DNA from: Chiua virens
Lineage: Eukaryota; Basidiomycota; Agaricomycetes; Boletales; Boletaceae
Length of the DNA: 64,000 bases
NCBI GenBank assembly: GCA_019787685.1
Contig: JAHNUO010000029.1
Coordinates: 248,001-312,000, forward strand
Direction: 5' to 3'
A program made the position numbers and the translations under genes. How positions within the stretch are numbered: the first letter of the stretch is position 1; each line of letters starts with the position of its first letter. This document shows positions 23,101 through 33,539 of this stretch, piece after piece. Under the pieces are notes generated by a model, which saw only the letters and a program-made list of their open reading frames with translations, was not told the origin of the DNA and did no database searches.

Positions 23101-23600
23101 AGAACACCTCAATGTTCTTTCCGCAGCCTGTGATGAAGCCCTTGCCGCTCACAAACTCACCCGTCAAGCCATGAAAGCTTGATCCTTCCGCAAATTCAAA
23201 CCATTTGCCAAAGGAGACCAAGTGTGGCTAGAAGCCCGCAACCTGAAATGGGAACTCATATCCCCGAAACTCGCATCTTGCTGAGAAGGACCCTTCTCCA
23301 TCACGGAAGTCCTTTCTCTGCTCACTTACCGACTCCGCCTTCCCAAGACCTGGAAGATCCACCTGGTCTTCCACGCTTCTCTGTTATCACCCTATCACGA
23401 AACCGAAACCTACAGCCCAAATTTCCCGAAACCTCCACCTGACCTTATCGCTGGAGAAGAGGAATATGAAATTGAGCGGATCTTGCGCCACACATGGAAC
23501 CCGTGTAACTGCAAGTTCCTGATCTGATGGAAAGGGTACTCCGCCGCTGATGATTCATGGGAACCTGAATCCAACTTGGGAAATGCCAAGGACACGGTGA
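20106..23600 (+). pseudogene. Chromovirus pol: protease, RT, RNase H, integrase, chromodomain
   Basis: Domains in order: aspartic protease ALIDSGA (about 20137-20157); RT with FFFVKKKDGKLHPCQDY, KFDVRWGYNNVRI and the active site YMDDLLIF (about 21300-21325); RNase H with ATDASKYATGSVL (about 21740-21780) and DHELLAVIRSLKAWRHHL; integrase zinc domain HHDSHSASHPG...C-x2-C (about 22380-22510) and catalytic D (VDLITDLP), D (ISDRGLQF), E (SDGETEHVNQ); chromodomain YEIERILRH...WKGYSAADDSWEP (about 23465-23570). TGA stops lie at 21728-21730, 22379-22381, 23180-23182 and about 23281 and 23525. Several fit CGA-to-TGA at Arg positions. Confidence 0.93.
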
Positions 23601-24928
23601 ATGCCTATAAGCAGACCCATCCAAAAGATTTCCCCTCCATCGGATCCTCCCAACCACCACCCAGACCACCTCGCTCACTGCTCAGACCACCTCCACCCGT
23701 CTCTGTCAAGACAATAATGACCTACCGTTCTTGCTCTACCCCAGACTTCGAGAATGAAATCATCCACTCCATCCCCGTCTTCACCCCAACCACATCTATT
23801 CCTCACCTACCTCTCCTGCCGCCGGCAATGCCCACCTCCAATGTCTCCACCCTCTCCACAGAATCCTCCCTCACAGAGTCCACCCGACCCCCTTCTCCTG
23901 CTATTTCAGCAGTTGCCTCTGCAGGATGGGGAGCTCCTTCTCAATAGCCTGTTCCTTCTGAGCGCCCTAGTCGCGTTCATTCTCCTCTCCAGGCGGTAGA
24001 CCTCCCTTATCACTCTCACACCATCCATTCCTCCTCTTCGTCCCCCGAGTACTTTCGCCGCATGCGTGAACTCATCCTAGATCCCACAATGGCTTTCCCC
24101 ATTGAACATCACCTTGACTTGAACTCCCTGCTTAACGCTCTCTACCTGGTGTATCTCCAATGCGAGCGCCTCACCTTCATCCAATCCGACCTACTTGGTC
24201 GTGATCGTCACTCCCACCTCCTCTCTGCGGTTACCGGACAAATCCACGACCATATCCGTGCCTACATCGAGCATACCCTCCATCAGATGCAGATGGGTGA
24301 GTTTTTAGAAGACCTTCACTGCTACCAAGCAGACCTATCCTGCCGAATGGCTCCTCCCACTCGCCCGTCCCCTACCCCATCCGCCTCTTCCGCTCCCTTC
24401 ACCGAGGAAGAGATGCTCACCTGTAACTGCGCCAAGGCCGAACTGATGTTTTGGACTGGTCAGGTATCCCTCCCCGATGATCACCCTCGATGGCACGAGG
24501 CTTGCTTTGAATGCCGAAAGCTTGGCCATGTCCACGTCGAGTGCCCCATGTACCAGTGCCCCATCTGTCTCACCTGGGCCCCCAGTCACATCCAATCCTG
24601 CTGCCCTGGACGACCTCCTCGGGTACGTGCTCGCATCCCCCTTGCCAACCGGCTTACTCCCGTGGCCACCGGAAACACTTGGAGAAGACGCTCCCCTCGT
24701 CCTGCCATCCCGTCTACGTCGTCCTCCTCGACGAACTCGTCTTCATCGTCTTGCCGCAACGACCGCTCCATACTCCCTGTACCCCCACCTCAACGAGCCC
24801 GCTGCCATGCACAACAACGTTCCGCATCTCCTGACAGACGCTCGGTCTCCCCATGTGATGACCCCATTGATGACAAGGGGTATGCCAATATCACCGGCAG
24901 TCCAGTCCGTGATACGTTCAATTTCTAG
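23601..24928 (+). pseudogene. C-terminal extension of chromovirus pol with a second zinc knuckle
   Basis: The chromodomain frame continues without a frame change: a Pro-rich linker, one TAG at 23945-23947 (likely CAG), then 24062-24928. This region is helical at first (residues FRRMRELILDP onward). It then carries CFECRKLGHVHVEC (C-x2-C-x4-H-x4-C, about 24505-24546), followed by CPICLTWAPSHIQSCC and a basic Arg/Ser-rich tail. Standard chromoviruses end soon after the chromodomain, so this extension of about 440 residues is unusual. Confidence 0.7.
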
Positions 24929-24970
24929 AGATGATCTTTGCTGGGTGCTTTGATCGTACTCTGGGGGTAA

Positions 24971-25646
24971 TGTTACGATTTCTTTCTTTTGTCTCACTTG
25001 TACGTTTTCACTTCACTCAATACCTAGGTATCATCGTACGTTCATCCATACTCGTTCCTCTTTTACCTTTGTAACTCAGCACCGGCCTTACCTGGATGCT
25101 TACATTCTTCTTATCTCGTCATCCTCCAATGGCATCACTCTTACTTATTTCATCTTCGTCATCGTCCGCTGCCTTCGCATCGTACAATTCCCCTTTTAGT
25201 TATCGTGCACTTCCCTCGCTCTTCTGGCCTACCCCTTTTAGTTACTTGGTCCATGCACAATACTCATAGTATAAATACCTTGCAGCGATACTCCTGTACA
25301 CCAGTCTTGATCTCTGCAATCTAGCTGAGTATCACTGCTCCACTTGGACCCTTCCTTGTGACCACTTGACCAGGGACTTCTCTCGTCGTCCCTTGACCCA
25401 ACACTTGGACCCATCGCAGTCCACCCTCGACCCTCGACCATCTCTCGGGTATAGATTCCCAACCGGACAACTCTCAGCAACGCCTGAGTTATCACTCGTC
25501 TCTCTGGTAGCAACTTGCTGACCAGAAACCCTTGTTCAACTCTGCAGCGCACCACGCACCAAGTGGTGGTTGTTTGAGTTATCGCAGCCACTTGGTACTT
25601 GGCGCTTTTGCGGCTACGCTAGGCCCTACCCGGAACTATCATAACA
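24971..25646 (+). repeat. 3' LTR of the chromovirus
   Basis: It is 676 nt with the same ends as the 5' LTR and one unit of the 41-bp repeat. The TATA box and AGTCTTGATCT are conserved near 25270 and 25304. Confidence 0.9.
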
Positions 25647-25651
25647 GTTTG

Positions 25652-26300
25652 CCTCGAAGATTCAAAACGCATAAAATACCTCAAAGCCATATCAGATTGG
25701 AGATTATGCCACACACACACACTCGAAGAACTACAGTCCCTGCATGGAAAACTCACCCACACGGTCCTGATATTCCCTGAGGGCCGACCCTACCTCACCA
25801 ATCTCGAAGCGATGCTTCCCATTTTCGGTAACTGCCCTTTCATGCCCCACACACTGCCTCATGGCACTCCTGAAGACCTCGACTGGTGGTCCACCTGCCT
25901 CGCTGCCCCTGCTCCCCCTTCTCCCATCACCCTCACCCACCCAATCCTTGATGTCTCCACTTTTTCCGATGCCAGCTCCTCTGGAATTGGGATCTTCATT
26001 GGTGGCAACTGGCGCGCATGGGTCCTTCTCCCCAGTTGGGATTCTTGAGGCCAGGATATTGGCTGGGCTGAAAGTGTCGGATTTGAACTCCTTGTCCTCA
26101 CAATCCTTGCATCCATCCATGCCCCCACTCATTTTTGGGCAACCGGCGACAACCTGGGCATCATCGAAGGCTGGCAAAGAGGACACAGTCGTAACTGCCC
26201 CACCAACGAATCCTTCAAATGAATCCTTGCCACCCTATCTCCTCACCATTGCATCGCACACACGCGGTACATCCCCAGCACAGAAAACCCAGCAGATGGT
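25652..26300 (+). pseudogene. YR-retroelement RT tail and RNase H
   Basis: The frame resumes after the gypsy element: RIKYLKAISDW, LHGKLTHTVLIFPEGRPYL (about 25750-25800), then the RNase H fold with FSDASSSGIGIFIGGNW (first Asp, about 25965-26015), WAESVGFELLVLTIL (Glu), GDNLGIIEGWQRG (Asp, about 26145) and STENPADGISH (about 26275-26305). A TGA at 26046-26048 interrupts it. This TE-type RNase H follows RT directly, as in DIRS-order elements. Confidence 0.8.
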
Positions 26301-26559
26301 ATCTCCCACAGGATCTACCCCCCTCAATCCCTCCTCCTTCCTCCCATTCCTCTCCCTCCAGCAATCCAACCCTTCCTCGCCAGCCCTTTCTGACCCTCCC
26401 CATCTCTCCCGCACATCTCCTTCCCCTCATACCACTCGCATCCCCACTGCCATAAATTGTACCTCTCACAGCACCCCATCTGCCCCTCCCTCACCCACTG
26501 CCAACAACCAATGTCCCTGGCACTGCCTTGCTCGTGATTGCCTCCTCCTCTGGCGCCCA

Positions 26560-27029
26560 ACCCAACCTCGTATGTCCTCCCCACCCCTCACCCCATCCAA
26601 CACCCAATGCGTTTACAACATCATCTCACTCGCCTGGGCAGACTCGACAAAGATCACCTATGGAACCAGCCTCCTTGCCTTCCACACCTTCTGTGACATC
26701 AAGGCCATCCCTGAGCAAGACCATGCACCCGTTTCCAGTGAACTCCTCTCCACCTTCATCGCTACACTTGCAGGTTCATACGCCGGCTTGACCCTAGTTA
26801 ACTATGTGAGCGCCATACACACCTGGCACACCATCCATGGCATCAAGTGGACCCTCAATGCCACCGAGTCCGACGTGCTCCTCAAGGCTGCCAAACTCAT
26901 CGCTCCCCCCGAATCCAAGCATCCTCCATGGTCCCCCTACACAGTCGATATCATCGCTCGAATCCGCGACCACCTCTCCCTCTCTCAACCTCTCGATGCC
27001 GCCATCTTCGCCTGCCTCACCACCCTCTC
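26560..27029 (+). pseudogene. YR-retroelement tyrosine recombinase, N-terminal domain
   Basis: The frame from about 26560 encodes the SAM-like core-binding domain of a tyrosine recombinase: SLAWADSTKITYGTSLLAFH, ALVNY-like helices (LTLVNYVSAIHTWH) and PYTVDIIARIRDHL, up to FACLTTLS at 27029. The catalytic domain continues at 35184 after the MULE-like element. The exact start is not defined because the frame overlaps the RNase H tail. Confidence 0.8.
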
Positions 27030-27302
27030 ATCAGTAATTTTACAAAAGTCTTTTTTCATCTTATTCACAACTAAAGCAGACTTGCCACACTTATGGCGAT
27101 AAGCGATTCGGCACAAGATGGGCAAGACAATAAGTTAAATAGCATCGCCTACACTACCAATGTACGAAACGTTTGTGAGACATATGCCGAGAATATATCA
27201 ATATTGTTATGTAAATAAATAAATGTTGACAGGACATCACGGTAATTCCCACAGAGCCAGAACTCGGGGGCGCAGCGAGCCAATGAGAAAATGCGACAAA
27301 AA
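27030..27302 (+). repeat. Left terminal inverted repeat of the MULE-like element
   Basis: It matches the reverse complement of about 34912-35183 almost base for base (for example 27241-27300 against 34912-34985). The match resumes beyond an insertion, at 27652-27693 against 34866-34908, so the original TIR was longer and the tRNA-like module interrupts it. Confidence 0.85.
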
Positions 27303-27381
27303 GAGAGTACCAGCAGGGTTCGATCTGCAGCATTTCAACAACATCAAGCTGTGCATAAAGACCACTAGGCCATATAGTCCA
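27303..27381 (-). repeat. tRNA-like module with A and B boxes (minus copy)
   Basis: On the minus strand, the A box TGGCCTAGTGG (27362-27372) and B box GATCGAACC (27317-27325) are spaced as in tRNA genes, followed by a T-run. It is a mirror copy of 27566-27650. It may be half of a SINE or of a palindromic insertion. I could not fold a complete cloverleaf. Confidence 0.55.
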
Positions 27382-27565
27382 CAGTATCTATAGTTCCCCA
27401 GGTAAATATATACAGTATCTAAAGTATGATGTATACTTGGGTAGATTTTCTGTTCAAGGAGTCCCTGATTCACAGTCATATAGAGATCATTGGAATTGTT
27501 TTGTGAAACTTTACAGATTGCTAAATAGACTGAACAGAATTTTTGCTCAGTATAGATAATACTGT

Positions 27566-27650
27566 AGGACTATATGGCCTAGTGGTCTTTATGCACGGCT
27601 TGATGTTGTTGAAATGCTGCAGATCGAACCCTGCTGGTACTCTCTTTTTG
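27566..27650 (+). repeat. tRNA-like module with A and B boxes (plus copy)
   Basis: A box TGGCCTAGTGG is at 27575-27585, B box GATCGAACC at 27622-27630 and TTTTT at 27645-27649. It differs from the minus copy by very few bases over 80 nt. Together they form an inverted pair with a 185-nt spacer inside the left TIR. Confidence 0.55.
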
Positions 27651-27699
27651 AGTTGTGTGTCACTTGTTACCACTCGGTGCTTTTCTCGGCTAACAATTC

Positions 27700-28614
27700 C
27701 CAGGTACCAGCATTACGACCTCCAAGTGACCCCCAACACCCGCGGCGACTGAAATTAGGTACGTCATTATATTTATTGTTGTTTGTTTTCCAATGTAACT
27801 TTTTCCTTTATATACTGACCCACTCTTTCCCTTCGACCACCATCACCCTCCTGTGTCCCTGTGTCTCTATGTCTTCACATCCCCATATCCCCACACCAAC
27901 TTGGGCACAGCGCATTACTCTCTCGTATCTCTCTTGTATTGCTACCACCTATCCATGCCCTCAACCCAGTGCCCCTGCAAGTGCGCTGTAGGTAGAGTAG
28001 TGAGATCCCGGATTGTATAGAGTAAGTCTTTGTGATGTTGTTGTTGTGTCTAGGCTCATTATTACCTCTGGTTTACCATGGATATTAATGTCTAGTGCAT
28101 CTGTAAGTATACTGTATGTCAAGATCCTGACTTCATTAGTATTTATTGTTGCTACTGTTGAGTGTAGTGTTGTGTTGTCTCTCTGACTCGGAGTCTCTTT
28201 GTGGTTTGTTTTTCTTGTGTCACATTGGCGCTGTTGAATGTGACCTATGTAGGTTTTAGTATCTTGTTCAACTCATGCTAGAGTTGCTCACCTGCTCGGG
28301 TTATACTTCGGATTGCGTGGAAGGTATGTGTAGCCAATGTGTCTCTTGGATTTACTCCATGGCTGATGTGAAGATCTATGCTAGATGTTGCTCACATGTC
28401 GTGTTGTTGTCCTCGCATGATACCAGCAATCAGATTGAGACCAATGCCATCTCAATTGACGTTTCAATGTGCTTGTTTGTTACCGTTTGTTGTTGATAGC
28501 GAAGCCTTCCATATGCACAAAGGAATGAGGCTACGAGGTTGATACAATGCAGGTATAGCAAATTTGGAGGTTTCTTTGTCTTTTAGCCATGCTATATTTT
28601 TGTCAGTCTGGTTT
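27700..28614. other. MULE-like element, non-coding left part
   Basis: No supported coding. A TATA-like TTATATACTGACC at about 27806 precedes a C-rich stretch with no conserved frame. The region may hold the transposase 3' flank. Confidence 0.4.
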
Positions 28615-30603
28615 CTAAAGCTCTGTATTTAATATACCTCTGGCTTTTGCACCACCTTGGCAAATCTTTATTAGTGTCATTTCAAAATCTGTGTGTGGTT
28701 CCGAGGAAGCAATGCTGTACATTGCTTGAAGGACATCGGATGAAACCTTGTGTTTTAAAGGTTGGATGTTCCGTTTGAAATGAACTACGCAGACACGAAA
28801 GAACCGTTGCAAATGATCATAAGGATCAAGTTCACAAATGCGACGGTGTGGCTCATAGGTACAATGTTGCTGGTTGTTTTTGCAAAGTTCTACACAGAAT
28901 TTACCCAACCCTGTAAACCATTAGATCTGGAGATATTTAATACAAGAAAAATATACCTAATGCTTGGCCACAATGGTTATCTGCAATGATGGACTCAATA
29001 CCGGTACCATGGATATGGAAAAATTTTATGGGGATGCCAGTATCTTGTTCTGCAATGTTACTGATGCAGTGAAAGAGAATGACATGGGCATCAGATGATT
29101 GCGACATTGTAAATGCACGTGCTAACACCATAGCTGTCATCAAGTTAGATTTACGACAGAAATAATTTAAAAAATAAATACCACTCACATCTTTGATGTG
29201 AATTGTCCCAGCCTTCTACTTCGAATTCTTGCCATCCACAAACACGTTTGAATGACGTGTCAATAGATATTCTCTTCGCCTGCACAAGAAGCAATGACAT
29301 TCGAGAGGTCATACAAATGACAAGCCAAAACTCATCTTCATTGGGAAGTTGATATTGCTCGACACAACGTAGATACCGGTGATCAACAGGTAGCTGTTCA
29401 TGCTCACCAACTAGTTGTTTTGCACCTTGCAAACAGACATGAGAATTATAAATTTAAAACACAATAAAAAAGTACCATAGAAACCTGTGCCTTGTGGAAA
29501 TTTAGATGTTTGTAACACATTAATGAACCATCGCAGATGATCGAGGTTACCAAGTGATGGATGGAGATCATGTGGGGAGGGATCACGTTCATGAGAGGTC
29601 CATGCGAGAGCATGGTGGAGGCTGTAGATAAATCCAGAGTCAAGGACAAGCCGCCAAGGTGTCGCATCAGCAAGTTTCCACTCAAGACACAATAAGAGTG
29701 ATTCAAGGCAACTAGCTATTTGAGGAGGTGTCTTGATCAGGAGTGGAGGCGGATGGTTGTGAGAGCTGGTTGATAAGACGAGAATAAAAGGACAGTCACA
29801 AAGGTTATGTGGAATATAGATATCATACGTAGTCGGGCACTTCACAGCACTCTGAATAAGGGCACCACGTTGCAGCGTGTTGTTTTCATCACGGTGCCAA
29901 TGTGCTGTGAATTTAATTAGAACGTTTGGTACATGATTGAATCTATGTACGTACGACAGTTTGCTTTCTGCTCATTTGGGGATGCAGCGAACGTGCAGGG
30001 AGCAAGGGGGCCAATCCCCAGTGACTTGGCATGGTTTTCGACACGTAGGTACCAATTGCTATTGTCCAAGAGTAGCGCATGGAGATAAGGAGTGTCAAAC
30101 TCTTGTAGATTGCACAAAAATAAGTGGGCTGAGTCAGGCAAATGCTTTGAGCACCTTGAATTTCAGTCGTGAGCGCACTGCACAAGCAAAAGAGTAGAAA
30201 CTTACTGAATATATGGTTGGTTATAGTTGTCGTACCGCAACTCAAGCGGACCACGGCACTTGTAGGTCCTATGCCTGCGGTTACCTGTTGGTAATTCCTC
30301 TGCGTCCACTCGCAATGGGGGGTCGTTCTCTTGTTCGATCGTGTCGCTTGACTTGGGGAAGTCAAATGCTGATGAGAATGCACACCCCTTCTCAATGAGG
30401 GTGCAAAAGAATGCTAGGGTTTTGTGGAAAACCTCCACATGAGCGTTGTCTGTTGGTGAGGAAGTGGCGGCATGCAATGCCACCGTATCAAGCGAGATTG
30501 CCTGGTGACTCGTGAACGAGTGTGATGAGGCAGTGTGTGGTCGAAAGGAGCAGTATCAGAGCCCTCTACCTGTTCGAAATTTTATCAGCACGAAGGGAAT
30601 TTA

Positions 30604-32216
30604 CAGTGACCTCAAAAACCCTTTCCATACTAACTGCAACTGCAGTGTGCGAAGCACACTGCCAGACACTGTGGGGATCTTGCTTAGCTTTGGTGGAGTT
30701 ATAAATAGCACTTACTCTCAGCTACACATCAGCCCCCAAGATCATGTGATTTTGTTCACACGCCATTAAGATATGATCATTTTGAAACAGCCATGTCATG
30801 GAAAGGGTTTTTGAGCTTTTCAAATGATAATTAGGATCTCAATCAAATCATTCAATATTTGTCATTATTTGTTAATGCAAACAAGGATATACATGTAAAT
30901 AGCATGTCTGAGTTTAAAAAAGTTCACACACTTCTTAATTCTCAGCTACTATCATGGTTAAATCCCTCTCTCTCACTCAGCAAAACACTATTCTTTCTTT
31001 GCTTGATACTGGCCACTCTGGTGAAGCCATTGCCAAGCAAACTGGTCTCAGCCCTTCTGCTATATCTAAACTTCGCTCCAAGAAGCATTCTACCCTTCCC
31101 AAAGCTATTGGAGGTCATCCTTCCAAGCTTTCTCCTGCCAACATTTGCCATGCCTAGCACCTTATCACCTCTGGCAGAGCTGAAAATGCTGTCCAAGTGA
31201 CCAAAGCTCTCTCCAATATCATCAATGAACCTCTCTCTGCCAGTACAGTTCATCTTCATTTGAAGAAATCTGGTATAAAGGCTGTGGTCAAGTCCAAACG
31301 CCCTATTCTCTCTGCTAGATATCGCAAGGCTCGTTTGGATTTTGCTTATGCCCACAAGGATTGGACTGTAGAGGACTGGAAGAAGGTAATATGGTCTGAT
31401 GAGGCCAAAATCAATCGCCTAGGGTCAGATGGGCATAAATGGGCTTGGAAAAGGTCAGGTGAGGGGCTTAATGATAGGCTGGTAAATGGGACCCTCAAGT
31501 TTGGGGGAGGTACCCTGATGATGTGGGGCTGTATGACTTGGGAGGGTGTTGGATTTGCTTCCAAGATTGATGGTAGGATGGATGGGGACCTCTACCTTCA
31601 GATTTTGAAGGATGAGCTGAAGCAAACATTGGAGTATTATGGTTTCAATCCTCCTGATACCATCTTTCAGCAAGACAATGATCTCAAGCACACCTGAAAG
31701 AAGGTCAAGGAATGGCTAGAGGAGCAGGAATTTGATACCATGGGTTGGCCTGCACAGTCTCCTGACCTAAACCCTATAGAACATCTCTGGGGATGGCTTA
31801 AAAGGAGGCTTGCAGAGCATGAAAACCCTCCTAATGGGATTCATGAGTTGTGGGAAAGAGTTCAGATGGAGTGGGAGAGGATACCAGTTGAGGAGTGTCA
31901 GAAATTGATTGAGAGCATGCCTAGGAGGGTTCAGGCAGTGCTTAAAGCCAAAGGAGGCTATACCAAGTACTAATAATACCCAAATACCCTTGTGATTTGA
32001 AAAGCTCAAAAACCCTTTCTATGACATGGCTGTTTCAAAATGATCATATCTTAACGGCGTGTGAACAAAATCACATGATCTTGGGGGCTGATTTGTAGCT
32101 GAGCATAAGTACTATTTATAACTCCACCAAGGCTAAGCAAGATTCCCACAGTGTCTGGCAGTGTGCTTCGCGCACTGCAGTTGCAGTTAGTATAGAAAGG
32201 GTTTTTGAGGTCACTG
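30604..32216 (+). mobile_element. Tc1/mariner DNA transposon with long TIRs
   Basis: It runs from CAGTGACCTCAAAAACCC at 30604 to the reverse complement ending at 32216, with TA on both sides (30602-30603 and 32217-32218). The TIRs are about 225 nt (30604-30828 and 31992-32216) with scattered mismatches. It carries a DD34E transposase with two stops. It is nested in the MULE-like transposase gene. Confidence 0.93.
30954..31973 (+). pseudogene. Tc1-like DD34E transposase with two nonsense codons
   Basis: Starts at ATG 30954. The N-terminal helix-turn-helix contains LSLTQQNTILSLLDTGHSGE and GLSPSAISKLR. The catalytic domain has IWSDEAKINRLG (first Asp, about 31395), FQQDND (second Asp, about 31670) and SPDLNPIEHLW (Glu, about 31760-31790). 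Exactly 34 residues separate the second Asp and the Glu, counting the internal stop as one. The stops are TAG at about 31156 (likely CAG) and TGA at about 31695 (likely TGG), each one transition away. The rest of about 340 codons is open, so decay is recent. Confidence 0.92.
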
Positions 32217-32829
32217 TACATAAAAAGGGTGTAGAGTTACATGTTGTGCGGAGCTTCGAGCACTTGACAGGCTGACCTGATACACTCCGTAGCATCTTGC
32301 AAACGACCTCCCCACGTCCACCATGGCCATCTCCGAGTGAATACTGGAAGTTGAAGCGAGGATCATAGAAAGAGTCGGGATTGATGTTGAAGATGTGGGT
32401 GACAGTGATGCCTGGACCGTTGCCAGTCTCCGGATACTTGACGATCGCATCGCATGGATGCTCAATGATGCGATTGGCGACCTTCTCGCGATTGACCTTG
32501 TGGAGGCCTTGGCTGCGCTCAATCTCAGTAAACTGGTGGGATGGCGGAGGTTCATAGCATGAGGCAAGAATGGCGGGAGTGGGTGAAGAGGTGGGAAGTG
32601 GTGATGGCGACGACGACGACGATGGCGATGGTGACGGTAAAGGAGAAGGGACCAACAGCGAGGGAGAGCCTGAGCGTCCTGAAGGCAAGGAAGAGGGCAA
32701 GGGAACGGGTGGTGGAGAAAGTCCAAATAGTGCTGAAGATTGAGACGGATGAGATAGTAAGGAGGATGACTGAGACGACAAGCAAGATGGTTGGAGTAAT
32801 GAGCGAAATGGTCAAGGCAGTGAGGGCGT

Positions 32830-33459
32830 AAGCTCAGGCAGCATGGGAGCACCTGCCTGGGCTACTGAGTCGGAGAGGTGGGCTGCCATCAATGGGAGGA
32901 TCGTCCAATGTGCTCACCATTTATATATGTGTCTTCAAGCCGACATAGCTGGGTTTATCGACAGTGACCCAGGGGGGTCTCCTCAACGATCATCGTCGAA
33001 GATAAGCTGCTGCCTTCCTTTTTTGGTGGCGTTGTGGCACAGCCATAGCTAACTTTGCCATGCTTTTTCCTCTACCTACCACGTTCACCCAGAGCCATGA
33101 CCTCAACACGACCCCTCAGCATGACGATGCCGCACGTATCGTGCCATTTCTCAAGCTGCTTGGATCTTGTGGCCGCTTCGTAAAGTACTTGAAGACATTG
33201 CTGTGCTCGTTTTTGGAAGGTATGGTGGTTTTTTGACAGTGTAGGCGGTCGTTCGTGACCCAAGAGGGCCGGTTTGAATGGATACTGGTATGTGAGCAAT
33301 GTTTCTCATTTATCTATCGTATATTTCTGACAGGATCTTATACATTTTCTCTCCCACCCATAGAACTTTGCACGCTTGTCAAGATTGCCGTGGCACAAAA
33401 TCATATCATCAATATCGGTGTTTAGACTCAAGATTTCATTGGGCTGGGCATTGGATGGG
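32830..33459. other. Intergenic stretch between MULE transposase and cargo gene
   Basis: A likely bidirectional promoter region between the minus-strand transposase (start 32781) and the plus-strand cargo gene. A frame on the minus strand at 33072-33299 has no recognisable features. Confidence 0.35.
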
Positions 33460-33468
33460 TATATAAAG
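33460..33468 (+). promoter_or_regulatory. TATA box of the cargo gene
   Basis: TATATAAAG lies 72-80 nt upstream of the ATG at 33540, a usual distance in basidiomycete genes with short leaders. Confidence 0.6.
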
Positions 33469-33539
33469 GCTCCCTGCCAGGTAGGAGCTCCTCACTTCGA
33501 GCCCTATTTGCGACCTCATCATTTTTGATCAGTTTTACT

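Larger units (their letters stand above)
17203..25646 (+). mobile_element. Ty3/gypsy chromodomain retrotransposon (chromovirus, self-priming type)
   Basis: The LTRs at 17203-17978 and 24971-25646 (TGTTACGA...CATAACA) are flanked by the duplication GTTTG (17198-17202 and 25647-25651). The interior gives gag with zinc knuckle, aspartic protease, RT, RNase H, integrase, chromodomain and a C-terminal extension with a second zinc knuckle. The PBS is complementary to the predicted 5' end of its own transcript, as in the Tf1/sushi lineage. A purine-rich tract CTGGGGGTAA precedes the 3' LTR. It is dead through several stops and a solo LTR inserted at 19399-20105. Confidence 0.92.
28615..32781 (-). 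pseudogene. MULE-like transposase, broken by a Tc1 element and frameshifts
   Basis: The minus frame starts at 32781 with a Ser/Pro-rich head, then KVNREKVANRIIEHPCDAIVK-type sequence and KCSKLRTTC, until the Tc1 insertion at 32216. Beyond it (from 30601 down) decayed pieces continue: FCTLIEKGCAF, LCNLQEFDTPYLHALL, ILVLSTSSHNHPPP, LESLLLCLEWKLADATPWR, HPSLGNLDHLRWFIN, SIDTSFKRVCGWQEFEVE (putative first catalytic Asp, about 29220-29270), FFHIHGTGIESIIADNHCGQ (second Asp, about 28975-29030), and YDHLQRFFRVCVVHFKRN, which contains the C-x2-H motif typical of MULE transposases. At least six frame breaks. Confidence 0.65.

Noticed and set aside
26215..26584. Gly/Arg-rich minus-strand frames
   Set aside because: Shadow of the Pro/Ser-rich linker between RNase H and recombinase on the plus strand.
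32541..32831. Plus-strand Lys/Glu-rich frame resembling a coiled coil
   Set aside because: Antisense of the Ser/Pro-rich head of the MULE-like transposase.
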